From Sphingopyxis sp. (GTDB lineage Bacteria > Pseudomonadota > Alphaproteobacteria > Sphingomonadales > Sphingomonadaceae): a stretch of DNA of 13,661 nucleotides. Positions 1 through 6,296 of this stretch are shown piece by piece. The position numbers and the translations under genes are program-made. The notes beneath the pieces were generated by a model that made no database searches, had not been told where the DNA came from, and saw only the letters and a program-made list of their open reading frames with translations. Position 1 is the stretch's first letter; the number at the start of each line of letters is the position of its first letter. The stretch covers positions 1 to 13,661 of the forward strand of contig JAAUPH010000031.1 in assembly GCA_012035435.1 (NCBI GenBank). Reading direction: 5' to 3'.

Positions 1-144
1 CTTGGGGAGACCCCGCCGGCGTGGCCTTGCCCGCAGCCCTTGCTGGCGCATCAGCCGCTCGATCTTGTGCAAACCGCAGCGGTAGCCTTCGGCCAAGAGG
101 TCATGCCAGACGCGCCTCGCCCCATAGCCGGAAGCGCCGCCCAT
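1..144 (-). pseudogene. IS3-family transposase (OrfB) fragment, truncated at both sides
   Basis: Read on the minus strand, the frame beginning near 144 gives GYGARRVWHDLLAEGYRCG followed by a segment containing HKIERLMRQQGLRARP and RRRGLPK. This matches the HTH_21-like region ahead of the DDE integrase core in OrfB of IS3-family elements (IS51/IS407-like style). Homology seems to begin at about the GYG residues near 132; codons further 5' look unrelated, so the 5' part of the gene is gone. The catalytic DDE core would lie beyond the left edge of the window. No terminal inverted repeat can be identified at the right boundary. This is a remnant left by an insertion or deletion, not a working transposase as far as can be seen here. 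The family call is recognition by eye; the exact IS group is not established. Confidence 0.72.
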
Positions 145-585
145 CCCCCTCTCCGGGGACGGCCACAAAAACGCCGGCGCACCCGCGTCGTCCAAAAATC
201 AGTCGAATATCATTGAAAGCCCATCCCGCCGCGCTGCGGGCGAACAAGATCTGCACGCTTGCCCGGTGCGACGCCGACGGACGCCCTGCGCCCGGGCCTG
301 TGGGCCAGCGGGCGTCCGGCCAGGAGAGAGGCAAGAGTGCCTGCGGGTCAGCACAAAAACGCCGCACCCTCAGGAGCGCGCAGCGCGGGACAGAGTGCGT
401 CCCTAGAATCTCCCGCTCATTTTCGAGCGGCCATCAGGGCCGCCACTTCACCTTGCGCCAGCGATCGTCACCGACAGGCCGAGACGGCGAAGGCGGCTCG
501 GTGGAGCGATTCCGCGCAGACGGGATCGCGGAATAGAGCGCGATGCGGGCTTGCCCGCAGGCGCTTTAGAGTAGACTTCTCACCT
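145..585. other. GC-rich stretch with no convincing gene
   Basis: Open frames cross this stretch on both strands, but their translations are arginine, alanine and proline-rich and resemble no family, as expected of GC-rich non-coding DNA. It contains a 13-base direct repeat (CACAAAAACGCCG at 164-176 and 352-364, each followed by a CACCC after a short offset). It also contains a small hairpin GCGGCC-ATCAG-GGCCGC at 427-443 and the palindrome TGCGGGC-TT-GCCCGCA at 544-559. The last lies just upstream of the HTH-methyltransferase-PIN operon. It could be a terminator-like barrier or leftover mobile-element DNA. No promoter consensus is clear. Confidence 0.5.
164..364. repeat. Pair of 13-base direct repeats, 188 bases apart
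   Basis: CACAAAAACGCCG occurs at 164-176 and again at 352-364. Both copies are followed by CACCC, after GCG in the first copy and directly in the second. The copies flank a GC-rich non-coding block next to the IS3 remnant. They might be traces of a duplication or recombination site. Chance recurrence in GC-rich DNA is possible but a 13-mer is long for that. Confidence 0.4.
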
Positions 586-614
586 CAACACTTTTAAGTG
601 TTGCAGATCAACAC
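586..614. promoter_or_regulatory. Three alternating CAACAC/GTGTTG half-sites over the operon start (putative operator)
   Basis: CAACAC (586-591), GTGTTG (598-603) and CAACAC (609-614) follow one another in alternating orientation with centres 12 and 11 bases apart, about one helical turn. The first two form a perfect inverted repeat with 8-base arms (CAACACTT-TT-AAGTGTTG, 586-603). The second and third form another with 6-base arms around CAGAT. The sites cover the proposed GTG start at 598 of the HTH gene and an AT-rich TTTTAA that could serve as a -10 region. A protein bound here would block transcription or translation start, so autoregulation by the adjacent HTH protein is the simplest reading. 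The role is inferred. Confidence 0.55.
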
Positions 615-1089
615 GGAGAAACGAGAGCTGCCCATCCTTTACACCCCAGGCCAGTTGATGGCGGCGCTCGGTCTCAGCAAACAGCGCTGGCGAACAATCC
701 GCGCTGCCTTGCCTCCGTTGGAATCCGGGCCGGGCCATGCTCCGTGCTTCAGTGCTGGGCATTTCGTTGCTGTGGGCGTTGCAAAGCTTATCGCGGATCA
801 GATGGGCTCGCCGCTTTCAGCGCTTACACCGGTCGCAACTGCTTTGTTCGAGTCATGCGCCGCTGTACCATGGTTCCAGCTTGAGCGGTCACGAATTTCA
901 ATCGTAATCAGCGAGCAAAAGGTCGAATTGCTGGCAGCCGATGGCGCGCGAGCGCCAGCGGATATGGAAATTCTGATCGCGTTAGAGCCAATCACGCGTG
1001 CGCTGCGCGAGCGGTTACTGGACGTGGACGTCGACCCGCAGCACAGTCTAGCGCTTTCGCCCGTCATCGCTGCCGGACAAAGGCGATGA
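598..1089 (+). CDS. MerR-like HTH DNA-binding protein, first gene of the methyltransferase-PIN operon
   Basis: This is a 163-residue protein. Residues 15-85 have the layout of a MerR/HTH_17-type winged helix: YTPGQLMAALGLSKQRW (the HTH, 15-31), then a basic stretch and a second helical part starting FSAGHFVAVGVAKLIADQMG (51-70) and ending SPLSALTPVATALF. The C-terminal half (90-163) has no family I recognise; it is a short beta/alpha region. The start is uncertain. GTG 598 and TTG 601 have no ribosome-binding site, and ATG 658 would cut into the HTH, so an upstream start is needed; a near-leaderless message is possible. The stop codon overlaps the methyltransferase ATG (ATGA, 1086-1089), which implies translational coupling. 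Likely role: transcriptional regulator of its own operon. It could also be a specificity or accessory subunit. Confidence 0.75.
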   Translation: MLQINTEKRELPILYTPGQLMAALGLSKQRWRTIRAALPPLESGPGHAPCFSAGHFVAVGVAKLIADQMGSPLSALTPVATALFESCAAVPWFQLERSRISIVISEQKVELLAADGARAPADMEILIALEPITRALRERLLDVDVDPQHSLALSPVIAAGQRR

Positions 1090-3566
1090 ACGCGTTTGAC
1101 ATCATAGACCGCGAGACGATCACTCTCGGGTATCGACGGGACGCAATACGCAGGAATTACGCGTACAGCGATCTTTGGGGGCCGGCCGCGACGGTCCGCA
1201 CGGTGCCATTTGCGGCGTTCACGCAAACTCCACCGTCATATCGCTCCGCCGCCTTCGCCGCTGTAACCGCGGACGATCGCGACGAAGCATCGGTGGTCGG
1301 CGAACACAAGGCGCTCGGCGCCCCGATCATCCTCTTGATCGCCGGAAATGATGTGTCCGTTTGGCAGATTCATGCCAGCAAGACACCGGAATTGAAGGCA
1401 AGAGCGGGGCTGGAGGCGCTGCCCAGATATTTTGCGGACAACAAAGCGAGCTGGGCACCGGATGCCATTCATCGCGCCAAGTCGATCGGTCAGATCGAGC
1501 CGCAATTCCAGCTAGACTTTGTCGATGCCGGACTGATTACAGCCATTGAAGGCGAAGTTCACGCCAAGCTTGATCGTCTCCTTCACGAAGCGCTCGATAG
1601 TTCGATGAAGGCAAGTGACACGGACACTGGCGCGCGCGCGCTGTTCCGTGGTGTGTTCAGGTTGCTTGCGGCAAAGATCCTGATTGATCGCGGACATCCC
1701 AGCGCATCGGCTTGGGCTGACTACAGCGTTGAAATGGTCTTGAACTCGATTGGACAATATTATCAGCTCGATACGGCAGGAAGCGACGATCCCTGGCCCG
1801 GATCGGCAAGACTGGCTGAGGCATGGACCACGCTTAGGTCCGGGTTGAATGTCGCAAATGTCTCTGCCGACGACTTGGCGTATGTCTATGAAAACACGCT
1901 CGTAACCCCTCAAGCACGTCGCGATTTCGGGACGCACAGCACCCCAAGGCATGTTGCCGAATATATTGTGAGGAGGTTGCGCCTATGGGAACATGGCACC
2001 CAACTTCCGAAGGTTTTTGAGCCATTTGCGGGCGCGGGTGTCTTTTTGGTGTCGGCCTTGCGGCATATGCGGGACGGCTTGCCGCACGATTGGACCGACC
2101 AGCAACGCCACGACATACTAGTCAAGCACATCAGAGGGTCCGAGATCGATCCCTTCGCCTGCGAGGTCGCCAAGCTATCGCTGATCCTGGCAGACTATCC
2201 CAACGCCAACGGATGGATGATCGAGGAAGCCGACCTCCTGCAAAATGGCGCGCTGGCGAGCCGCGTGGAAGGGGCAAATGTAATCCTGTGCAATCCGCCA
2301 TTCGAGAGTTTGGACGCAAATCAAAGAGCGATTTACACCGATGCGGCGGAAATCAACGCAAACAAGGCAGTTTTCGCACTGGAAACAGCACTCAGGGCAA
2401 AGCCGGACGCGTTGGGGTTTGTTGTCCCAAGGGCGTTGCTCGTGGACCGGCGCTATCGCACCCAGCGCGCGGCAATCGAACGGCAGTTCCGCGATGTCGA
2501 ATTGGTTTCGTTGCCTGATGGTGTGTTCAACGTATCGCAGGCGGAAACCGCCTTGCTCATTGCTCGCGGCAAGCCAGCAGAACGAAGCGCGCAAGTCGTG
2601 CGGGCCAGCGAAGTCGATGACCGTGATCGCCGAAGTTTTGTCCAGACCGGAAAGCCGTCCCGAACGCGTGAAATTGTGCGCCAATGGTCGCCATCAAGCG
2701 AAGGGAATTTATGGGTGCCTCCGCTCGCTGCGATCTGGCAGCATCTCAGCGAACTGCCGACCCTGGGTCAACTCGTCGAGGGACATTGGGGTATCCGCTG
2801 GAACGATGGAAATCAGTCGTCCCATTGCAGCGTGTCCCATTTGCCAGATTGGAAGCGAGGTGTCTTCACTGCCCAGGACCATCGACAATTCCGCGTCGGG
2901 GAAAGTGGATGGCTCGATGTTGATCCCCGCACAATATACGGCGCGGCCAACTTGCCCTGGGATCAACCAAAGATACTCTGCAATGCCATCAGGCTGAGCC
3001 GCCGGTATTGGAGGCTGGCCGCCGCTGTTGATCGTACAGGCTTGGTCGCGTCGCAGCAATTTATCGGCCTTTGGCAGCGCCCGGACGCAGGTGATTTGGA
3101 CCTCGACGCTCTCGCTGCGGTGATCAACAGCCCGGTTTTCAACGCGTTCGTGTCCGATTATTCCTTCGACAAGCGGTTCCGGATCAAGACGATATTGAAT
3201 GCGCGCATTCCCACCATCTTGCCACCGAGGCTAGGCGATCTTGCCCGAGAATATTCCGCTCATGCGGCGAGCGGAGCGCAATCATCCGAGCTTGCCAAGC
3301 AATTGATGAATATCGATGCCGAAATCCTTGCGGCATATGATCTTCCCCCTCGGCTGGAGCGGATGTTGTTGGCTGCATTCGATGGCAGCGACAGGCCAGT
3401 GGCTCATGGATGGTCAGGCTGGGGATTGGATGCCAGCGGCCCGGCGTTCAGTCTCGGTGAACATTTGCGGGGCCTTCCTGAGTCTGCCGGAGGCGGCTGG
3501 CTGGGACGGAAAATGCAGCCCGTTTCCAATGAAGAGGGAGCGCTAGTCGCTCCATATCTCCCGTAA
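1086..3566 (+). CDS. N6-adenine DNA methyltransferase, type I/IIG-like, with an N-terminal extra domain
   Basis: This is an 826-residue protein. The central SAM-dependent domain is clear: motif X-like STPRHVAEYIV (285-295), motif I FEPFAGAGVFL (311-321), the acidic motif GSEIDPFACEVAKLS (351-365), ADLLQ (382-386) and catalytic motif IV NPPF (403-406). NPPF with this order is the gamma class of adenine-N6 methylases. Residues about 555-720 resemble a target-recognition region, with LGQLVEGHWGIRW and NSPVFNAFV. The end has NIDAEILAAYDLP, as in type IIG and HsdM-like enzymes. The N-terminal 140 residues resemble the nuclease-fold end of type IIG enzymes (GAPIILLIAGNDVSVWQ, 78-94), but I cannot place a full PD-(D/E)XK set; EHK at 73-75 is the only E-x-K nearby. 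So it may only modify DNA. It is in an operon with the HTH gene (overlap 1086-1089) and the PIN gene (4-base gap). No frameshift is seen. Role in restriction-modification or phage defence is inferred. Confidence 0.85.
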   Translation: MNAFDIIDRETITLGYRRDAIRRNYAYSDLWGPAATVRTVPFAAFTQTPPSYRSAAFAAVTADDRDEASVVGEHKALGAPIILLIAGNDVSVWQIHASKTPELKARAGLEALPRYFADNKASWAPDAIHRAKSIGQIEPQFQLDFVDAGLITAIEGEVHAKLDRLLHEALDSSMKASDTDTGARALFRGVFRLLAAKILIDRGHPSASAWADYSVEMVLNSIGQYYQLDTAGSDDPWPGSARLAEAWTTLRSGLNVANVSADDLAYVYENTLVTPQARRDFGTHSTPRHVAEYIVRRLRLWEHGTQLPKVFEPFAGAGVFLVSALRHMRDGLPHDWTDQQRHDILVKHIRGSEIDPFACEVAKLSLILADYPNANGWMIEEADLLQNGALASRVEGANVILCNPPFESLDANQRAIYTDAAEINANKAVFALETALRAKPDALGFVVPRALLVDRRYRTQRAAIERQFRDVELVSLPDGVFNVSQAETALLIARGKPAERSAQVVRASEVDDRDRRSFVQTGKPSRTREIVRQWSPSSEGNLWVPPLAAIWQHLSELPTLGQLVEGHWGIRWNDGNQSSHCSVSHLPDWKRGVFTAQDHRQFRVGESGWLDVDPRTIYGAANLPWDQPKILCNAIRLSRRYWRLAAAVDRTGLVASQQFIGLWQRPDAGDLDLDALAAVINSPVFNAFVSDYSFDKRFRIKTILNARIPTILPPRLGDLAREYSAHAASGAQSSELAKQLMNIDAEILAAYDLPPRLERMLLAAFDGSDRPVAHGWSGWGLDASGPAFSLGEHLRGLPESAGGGWLGRKMQPVSNEEGALVAPYLP

Positions 3567-3570
3567 CCGC

Positions 3571-4080
3571 ATGGAAGGATTTCTTCTCGATACGTCTGCA
3601 CTCTCCACATATCTAAATGTGGAGCATCCGAATCATGCCAGCGCGGCGAAGGTCTTTGCCTCGTTGGATCCGGACTCTTCGGTTTTCGTTTCAATCGTTA
3701 GTCTAGGGGAACTGGAATTTGGGGCTCGGTTGGCTGAAGCTGCGTCGAGTAAGCGCATGATCGAGTTTCGAGAGCGATTGAAGATCACGGCTCAGTATGC
3801 GCCGCTTGACATAACCCGCCATACGGCTGCGGTTTACGCCGAATTGCGCAGCTTGGTCGCGCTGAAGGTCAGGCGAAAGGCGAACAGTCAAAAGCCATCT
3901 CGGTGGCTAGAAGATTGGATGGATGCCAATACTGACAAGCAGTTGCAGATTGATGAGAACGATCTTTGGATTGCGGCGCAGGCGAAAGAGCGCGACTTGA
4001 CGTTGATCACCAATGATCGTGATATGGAAGTGTTCACGGGCATCGATCCCGACATTCGATTGCTAAAAACTTACGAATAG
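3571..4080 (+). CDS. PIN-domain protein (VapC-like ribonuclease family)
   Basis: This is a 169-residue protein with the four acidic positions of the PIN fold: D7 in FLLDTSAL, E47 in SLGELEFGARL, D131 in ENDLWIAAQA and D149 in LITNDRDMEVF. PIN proteins with this pattern are Mg2+-dependent ribonucleases, most often VapC toxins that cleave tRNA or rRNA. It is longer than a usual VapC (about 130-140 residues) because of an insert at about 100-125 rich in Lys, Arg and Trp. There is no VapB-type antitoxin gene next to it. Instead it follows the methyltransferase after only 4 bases, so the methyltransferase or HTH protein may fill the control role. All catalytic residues are present, so it is probably active. 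Family assignment is firm; partner and target are not known. Confidence 0.88.
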   Translation: MEGFLLDTSALSTYLNVEHPNHASAAKVFASLDPDSSVFVSIVSLGELEFGARLAEAASSKRMIEFRERLKITAQYAPLDITRHTAAVYAELRSLVALKVRRKANSQKPSRWLEDWMDANTDKQLQIDENDLWIAAQAKERDLTLITNDRDMEVFTGIDPDIRLLKTYE

Positions 4081-4124
4081 AAGTCGCAAGCCGCGTGATG
4101 TGGCAGGGTGGTGGTTAAAGCATC

Positions 4125-5690
4125 CTAAAGCTTGTCGAACAGTATCAATGACGAGGCCTTGCGGTAACGATCCATCGTTTGCTCGAAAATTTCATCAATC
4201 TGGCCTGCTTGAAAATAAGGCAGCAATTCTTCGTAGTGCGCGCGTGCCGCGACGCGCGATACCGAGCGGCCTGATCCAAGACGCGCCGCAAGGTTTTCTG
4301 GGCTATCGGAACCCTCGCGGACACAGCTCCCCAAGGTTGCAAGCGTGATTGGGAAGGTGGCGTCTTCGTCGCCATTTTGTGCGGCAAGCAAACGTGCAGG
4401 CAGGCCTGCAACGAACGCAAGGTCAGGCACGATACGAAGCACGAAGTGACGCGAATATTCGCACTTCACTGCGTCTTCCTTCGGATGCGATGTTTCGATG
4501 ACATTAAACGGCAAGCCCGCCATGCATTTCTGGAGCATGTCGGCGATTACGGGCATGGCAAATGCGCCCCGTTCCTGATCAGATTGGAGTTTCTTGTAAT
4601 CTCCGCTGAACAGGCCTTCGACGTTCTCGGGCCGGACCAGTTCCAGCAGCTTGGCAGGATTGGTTTTCAGCCAGTCCATCAATGTTTTGATGGCCGCCGC
4701 AGTAGTCTCGAAATTTTCGGCCGCGCTGAAAAGGGAGATGATCTCGCGGAGGATATCCACCGATACACCGGTCAAACCTGATACCCGATCAAGCCATTTT
4801 TCTACGCCGTCGGGTTCTGCACTCTTTCGAGCTGCAAAAGCTGCGGCTACGCGGGTTTCGACCCAATCTTTGTCGCCCTTCTGCCTTGCGCGAAACGCGG
4901 CGAAGGAACGGGAAATCACGTCCCTAATTGGCGCGTCGGTTCCGTTCTCGTCGGATGCTGGCAGGCGGCTCAGGAAGTATGCTGGCATTCCCTGCTCGAA
5001 TGCGCCCGCATGGATTTTATCGAGCAGCATCGTGGTTGGATCGTCGATGACAAGGCATTGGTCACTTTGCGAGAAAATCGACTGCAAAGTCATCCAGTGC
5101 GCGTTGATGAGGTTGATCGCGGGAAGCGGGTTTGGTGATGACGGCGCGCTGTCGTTGAACCACGCGATCAAACGGGACATTTCAATCGGGACGGCTTCCG
5201 ACGCTGGTGCCTCGAAATGCACACGGGGCGCATGGAGTGCGCCCGAAACGATCTGCATGGCATCTTCGTGCGTCCGGTAGCGCCCGACATCGGTAATGTC
5301 GCGACGCCCGTTCATCAGCATGGCGTGCCATGCGAACAGGGTCTGGTCGTCTAGCGGCGCTGCATGGCTACGATATACATCGGCCATGAGTTCGGCGGCC
5401 CCGGCCTCTGCCGCGCTGGCGCGACGCGAATCCGTGGCAAAGCCCAGATGGCGCGCGAGCGACGACTGGATGCTGGCGCGGTCGAGGATTTCGCCCTCGA
5501 TTGCGGAGCTATCGACAACTTCCTGCGAGATGAGTTCGATGGTCAGGCCATCGCGCTCATCAGCGTCAAGATGGTGCAGCGCGCCAACGACGACGCCCGA
5601 ACCTTTCAGGAACTGCTCTTCCGACGCACGGATGCGATCCGCGTCGAAGCGGAAACCAGGCCAGTCGGGAAGTTGCCAATTCCAGCGCAT
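4125..5690 (-). CDS. Chimaeric protein: Fic N-terminal half without catalytic motif, fused to an unrecognised 330-residue C-terminal half
   Basis: This is a 521-residue protein. Residues 1-190 are a clear Fic-family protein with its N-terminal DUF4172-like domain: WNWQLPDWPGF at the start, the inhibitory (S/T)xxxE(G/N) motif SSAIEG (61-66), WHAMLMNG, VGRYRTHEDAMQIVSG and the flap HAPRVHFEAP (153-162), up to NPLPA (187-191). In intact Fic enzymes the next segment is the helix carrying HPFxDGNGR, which transfers AMP to target proteins. Here the sequence changes to INLINAHWMTLQSIF and continues for 330 residues with no such motif, so AMP transfer by this protein is unlikely. The C-terminal half is soluble, mostly helical and ends RKASSLILFDKL; it may be the tail of a large protein such as a helicase, but I do not recognise it. 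The most economical explanation is an in-frame deletion joining two neighbouring genes near 5120. It faces the PIN gene convergently. No good ribosome-binding site is seen before ATG 5690. Confidence 0.72.
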   Translation of the reverse strand: MRWNWQLPDWPGFRFDADRIRASEEQFLKGSGVVVGALHHLDADERDGLTIELISQEVVDSSAIEGEILDRASIQSSLARHLGFATDSRRASAAEAGAAELMADVYRSHAAPLDDQTLFAWHAMLMNGRRDITDVGRYRTHEDAMQIVSGALHAPRVHFEAPASEAVPIEMSRLIAWFNDSAPSSPNPLPAINLINAHWMTLQSIFSQSDQCLVIDDPTTMLLDKIHAGAFEQGMPAYFLSRLPASDENGTDAPIRDVISRSFAAFRARQKGDKDWVETRVAAAFAARKSAEPDGVEKWLDRVSGLTGVSVDILREIISLFSAAENFETTAAAIKTLMDWLKTNPAKLLELVRPENVEGLFSGDYKKLQSDQERGAFAMPVIADMLQKCMAGLPFNVIETSHPKEDAVKCEYSRHFVLRIVPDLAFVAGLPARLLAAQNGDEDATFPITLATLGSCVREGSDSPENLAARLGSGRSVSRVAARAHYEELLPYFQAGQIDEIFEQTMDRYRKASSLILFDKL

Positions 5691-5709
5691 GATGGATAAG
5701 ACGCCTTTC

Positions 5710-5763
5710 TATCAATCACGATATAGCATAAAGATGATTGATAAAGCGATAGCCGATCAATCA
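5710..5763. promoter_or_regulatory. Three alternating ATCAATCA/TGATTGAT half-sites upstream of the Fic chimaera
   Basis: A perfect inverted repeat with 9-base arms, TATCAATCA (5710-5718) and TGATTGATA (5735-5743), is followed by a third half-site ATCAATCA at 5756-5763. Centres are 24 and 21 bases apart, about two helical turns. The block is AT-rich compared with its surroundings and ends 20 bases before the ATG at 5690 on the minus strand. A TATATC there could be a -10 box, but no good -35 pairs with it. This looks like an operator of the type that toxin-antitoxin and Fic loci use for autoregulation. Function is inferred. Confidence 0.5.
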
Positions 5764-5834
5764 TCAGGAGGATGACGCTGCGCGGCGCTGTTTACGGCGA
5801 TGGCCAAATCCCGTGCGGGATACCTGCGGCCACC

Positions 5835-5858
5835 ATGACAATGCCGTTCGATTGTCAT
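5835..5858. repeat. Perfect inverted repeat with 8-base arms
   Basis: ATGACAAT (5835-5842) and ATTGTCAT (5851-5858) are exact complements around an 8-base spacer. It lies in the gap between the Fic chimaera promoter and the tRNA 3' side. It is not followed by a T-run on either strand, so a protein-binding site is more likely than an intrinsic terminator. Confidence 0.4.
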
Positions 5859-5868
5859 TTCGCGGACG

Positions 5869-5901
5869 CGGGGTGCGGCCCGAACGGGCCGCCATGCCCC
5901 G
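5869..5901. terminator. Strong GC-rich hairpin downstream of the tRNA-Leu gene
   Basis: GCGGCCCG (5875-5882) and CGGGCCGC (5885-5892) pair perfectly around AA, extended by CGGGG (5869-5873) with CCCCG (5897-5901). A second hairpin, 7-bp stem around GAAC on the minus strand, is at 5916-5933, about 25 bases past the tRNA CCA. Both lie downstream of the minus-strand tRNA gene. Neither has a T-tract, so they may slow or process the transcript, and intrinsic termination is only possible. Confidence 0.4.
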
Positions 5902-5957
5902 CTCGGACATGACCCCGCCACCGTTCGGCGGCGTCAATGGATCATGCCGAAAGGGGC

Positions 5958-6283
5958 TGGTGCGGACGGGGGGACTTGAACCCCCAAGGGCAATGCCCGA
6001 CGGATTTTCTTACCCTCTACGGCTTTCGCCGCCGCCCGCCACCCTTGATTGGGCTGGGGCGTTTGGAGTCTGGACTATCCCTTCACCGTGCCACGACAAG
6101 CCGTGGGTTAGGTGCTGCCCGTCTAGTCTCTACACCTTCCGTAGCGCTTTCGCACTGCGGCTTGGCTCGGGATTGCCAGTTGAGAGGTTTCCCCGAATTT
6201 GAGCAGTTCTGCATCGCGCGTTTCCCCGCGAGCACTCAAGTTTGGTCTAAGTCCGTTGCGTCTACCGATTTCGCCACGTCCGC
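5958..6283 (-). tRNA. tRNA-Leu(UAA), interrupted by a group I intron, CCA encoded
   Basis: The 5' exon is 6283-6249 and the 3' exon 6008-5958; joined they give an 86-nt tRNA. Acceptor strands GCGGACG (6283-6277) and CGTCCGC (5968-5962) pair fully, followed by A73 and an encoded CCA (5960-5958). The T arm is GGGGG-TTCAAGT-CCCCC. The anticodon arm is ACGGA-CTTAAAA-TCCGT with anticodon UAA, and there is a long variable arm (CGGGC-ATT-GCCC) as expected for class II tRNA-Leu. The D arm holds GGTAGACGC. The intron sits between U34 and A35, the same site as in cyanobacterial and plastid tRNA-Leu(UAA). Function depends on splicing. The gene stands alone, just downstream of its own promoter. Confidence 0.93.
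6009..6248 (-). ncRNA. Group I self-splicing intron (240 nt) in tRNA-Leu(UAA)
   Basis: The intron begins AGACC after the exon U34 and ends with G (omega-G) at 6009 before A35. P1 is visible: exon ACUU pairs with the internal guide GAGU (6237-6234), giving the required U-G wobble at the 5' splice site. Core elements are in order: a P4-side AAATTCGGGGAAACC, Q-like AATCCCGAGCCAAG (about 6175-6162), R-like TAGAGACTAGACGGGCA and S-like AGGGATAGTCCA. P7 pairs GACTA (6128-6124) with TAGTC (6077-6073) exactly. Two stems are capped by GAAA tetraloops, typical of P5 and P9 in this class. It is compact, with no homing endonuclease reading frame. This corresponds to the IC3-type tRNA introns; the subgroup is my inference. 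Confidence 0.92.
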
Positions 6284-6296
6284 ATTTCCAAGGCGA

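Noticed and set aside
21..597. Long open frames on both strands at the left edge
   Set aside because: Arg/Ala/Pro-rich translations typical of GC-rich non-coding DNA. The only real homology is the IS3 transposase fragment on the minus strand in another frame.
2090..2997. Overlapping open frames within the methyltransferase
   Set aside because: The 826-residue methyltransferase has full motifs in order through this stretch, so the other frames are shadows.
1086..3566. Calling the methyltransferase a complete type IIG restriction enzyme
   Set aside because: The N-terminal part lacks a clear PD-(D/E)XK set, so cleavage cannot be claimed from the sequence.
4377..5775. Several plus-strand open frames opposite the Fic chimaera
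   Set aside because: The minus-strand frame carries a recognisable Fic N-terminal domain and is continuous for 521 codons; the plus-strand frames have no similarity or ribosome-binding sites.
5958..6283. Treating the tRNA as two broken tRNA halves
   Set aside because: The 240-base insert has the core of a group I intron with matching P1 and P7 and correct splice-site bases, so an intron explains it better.
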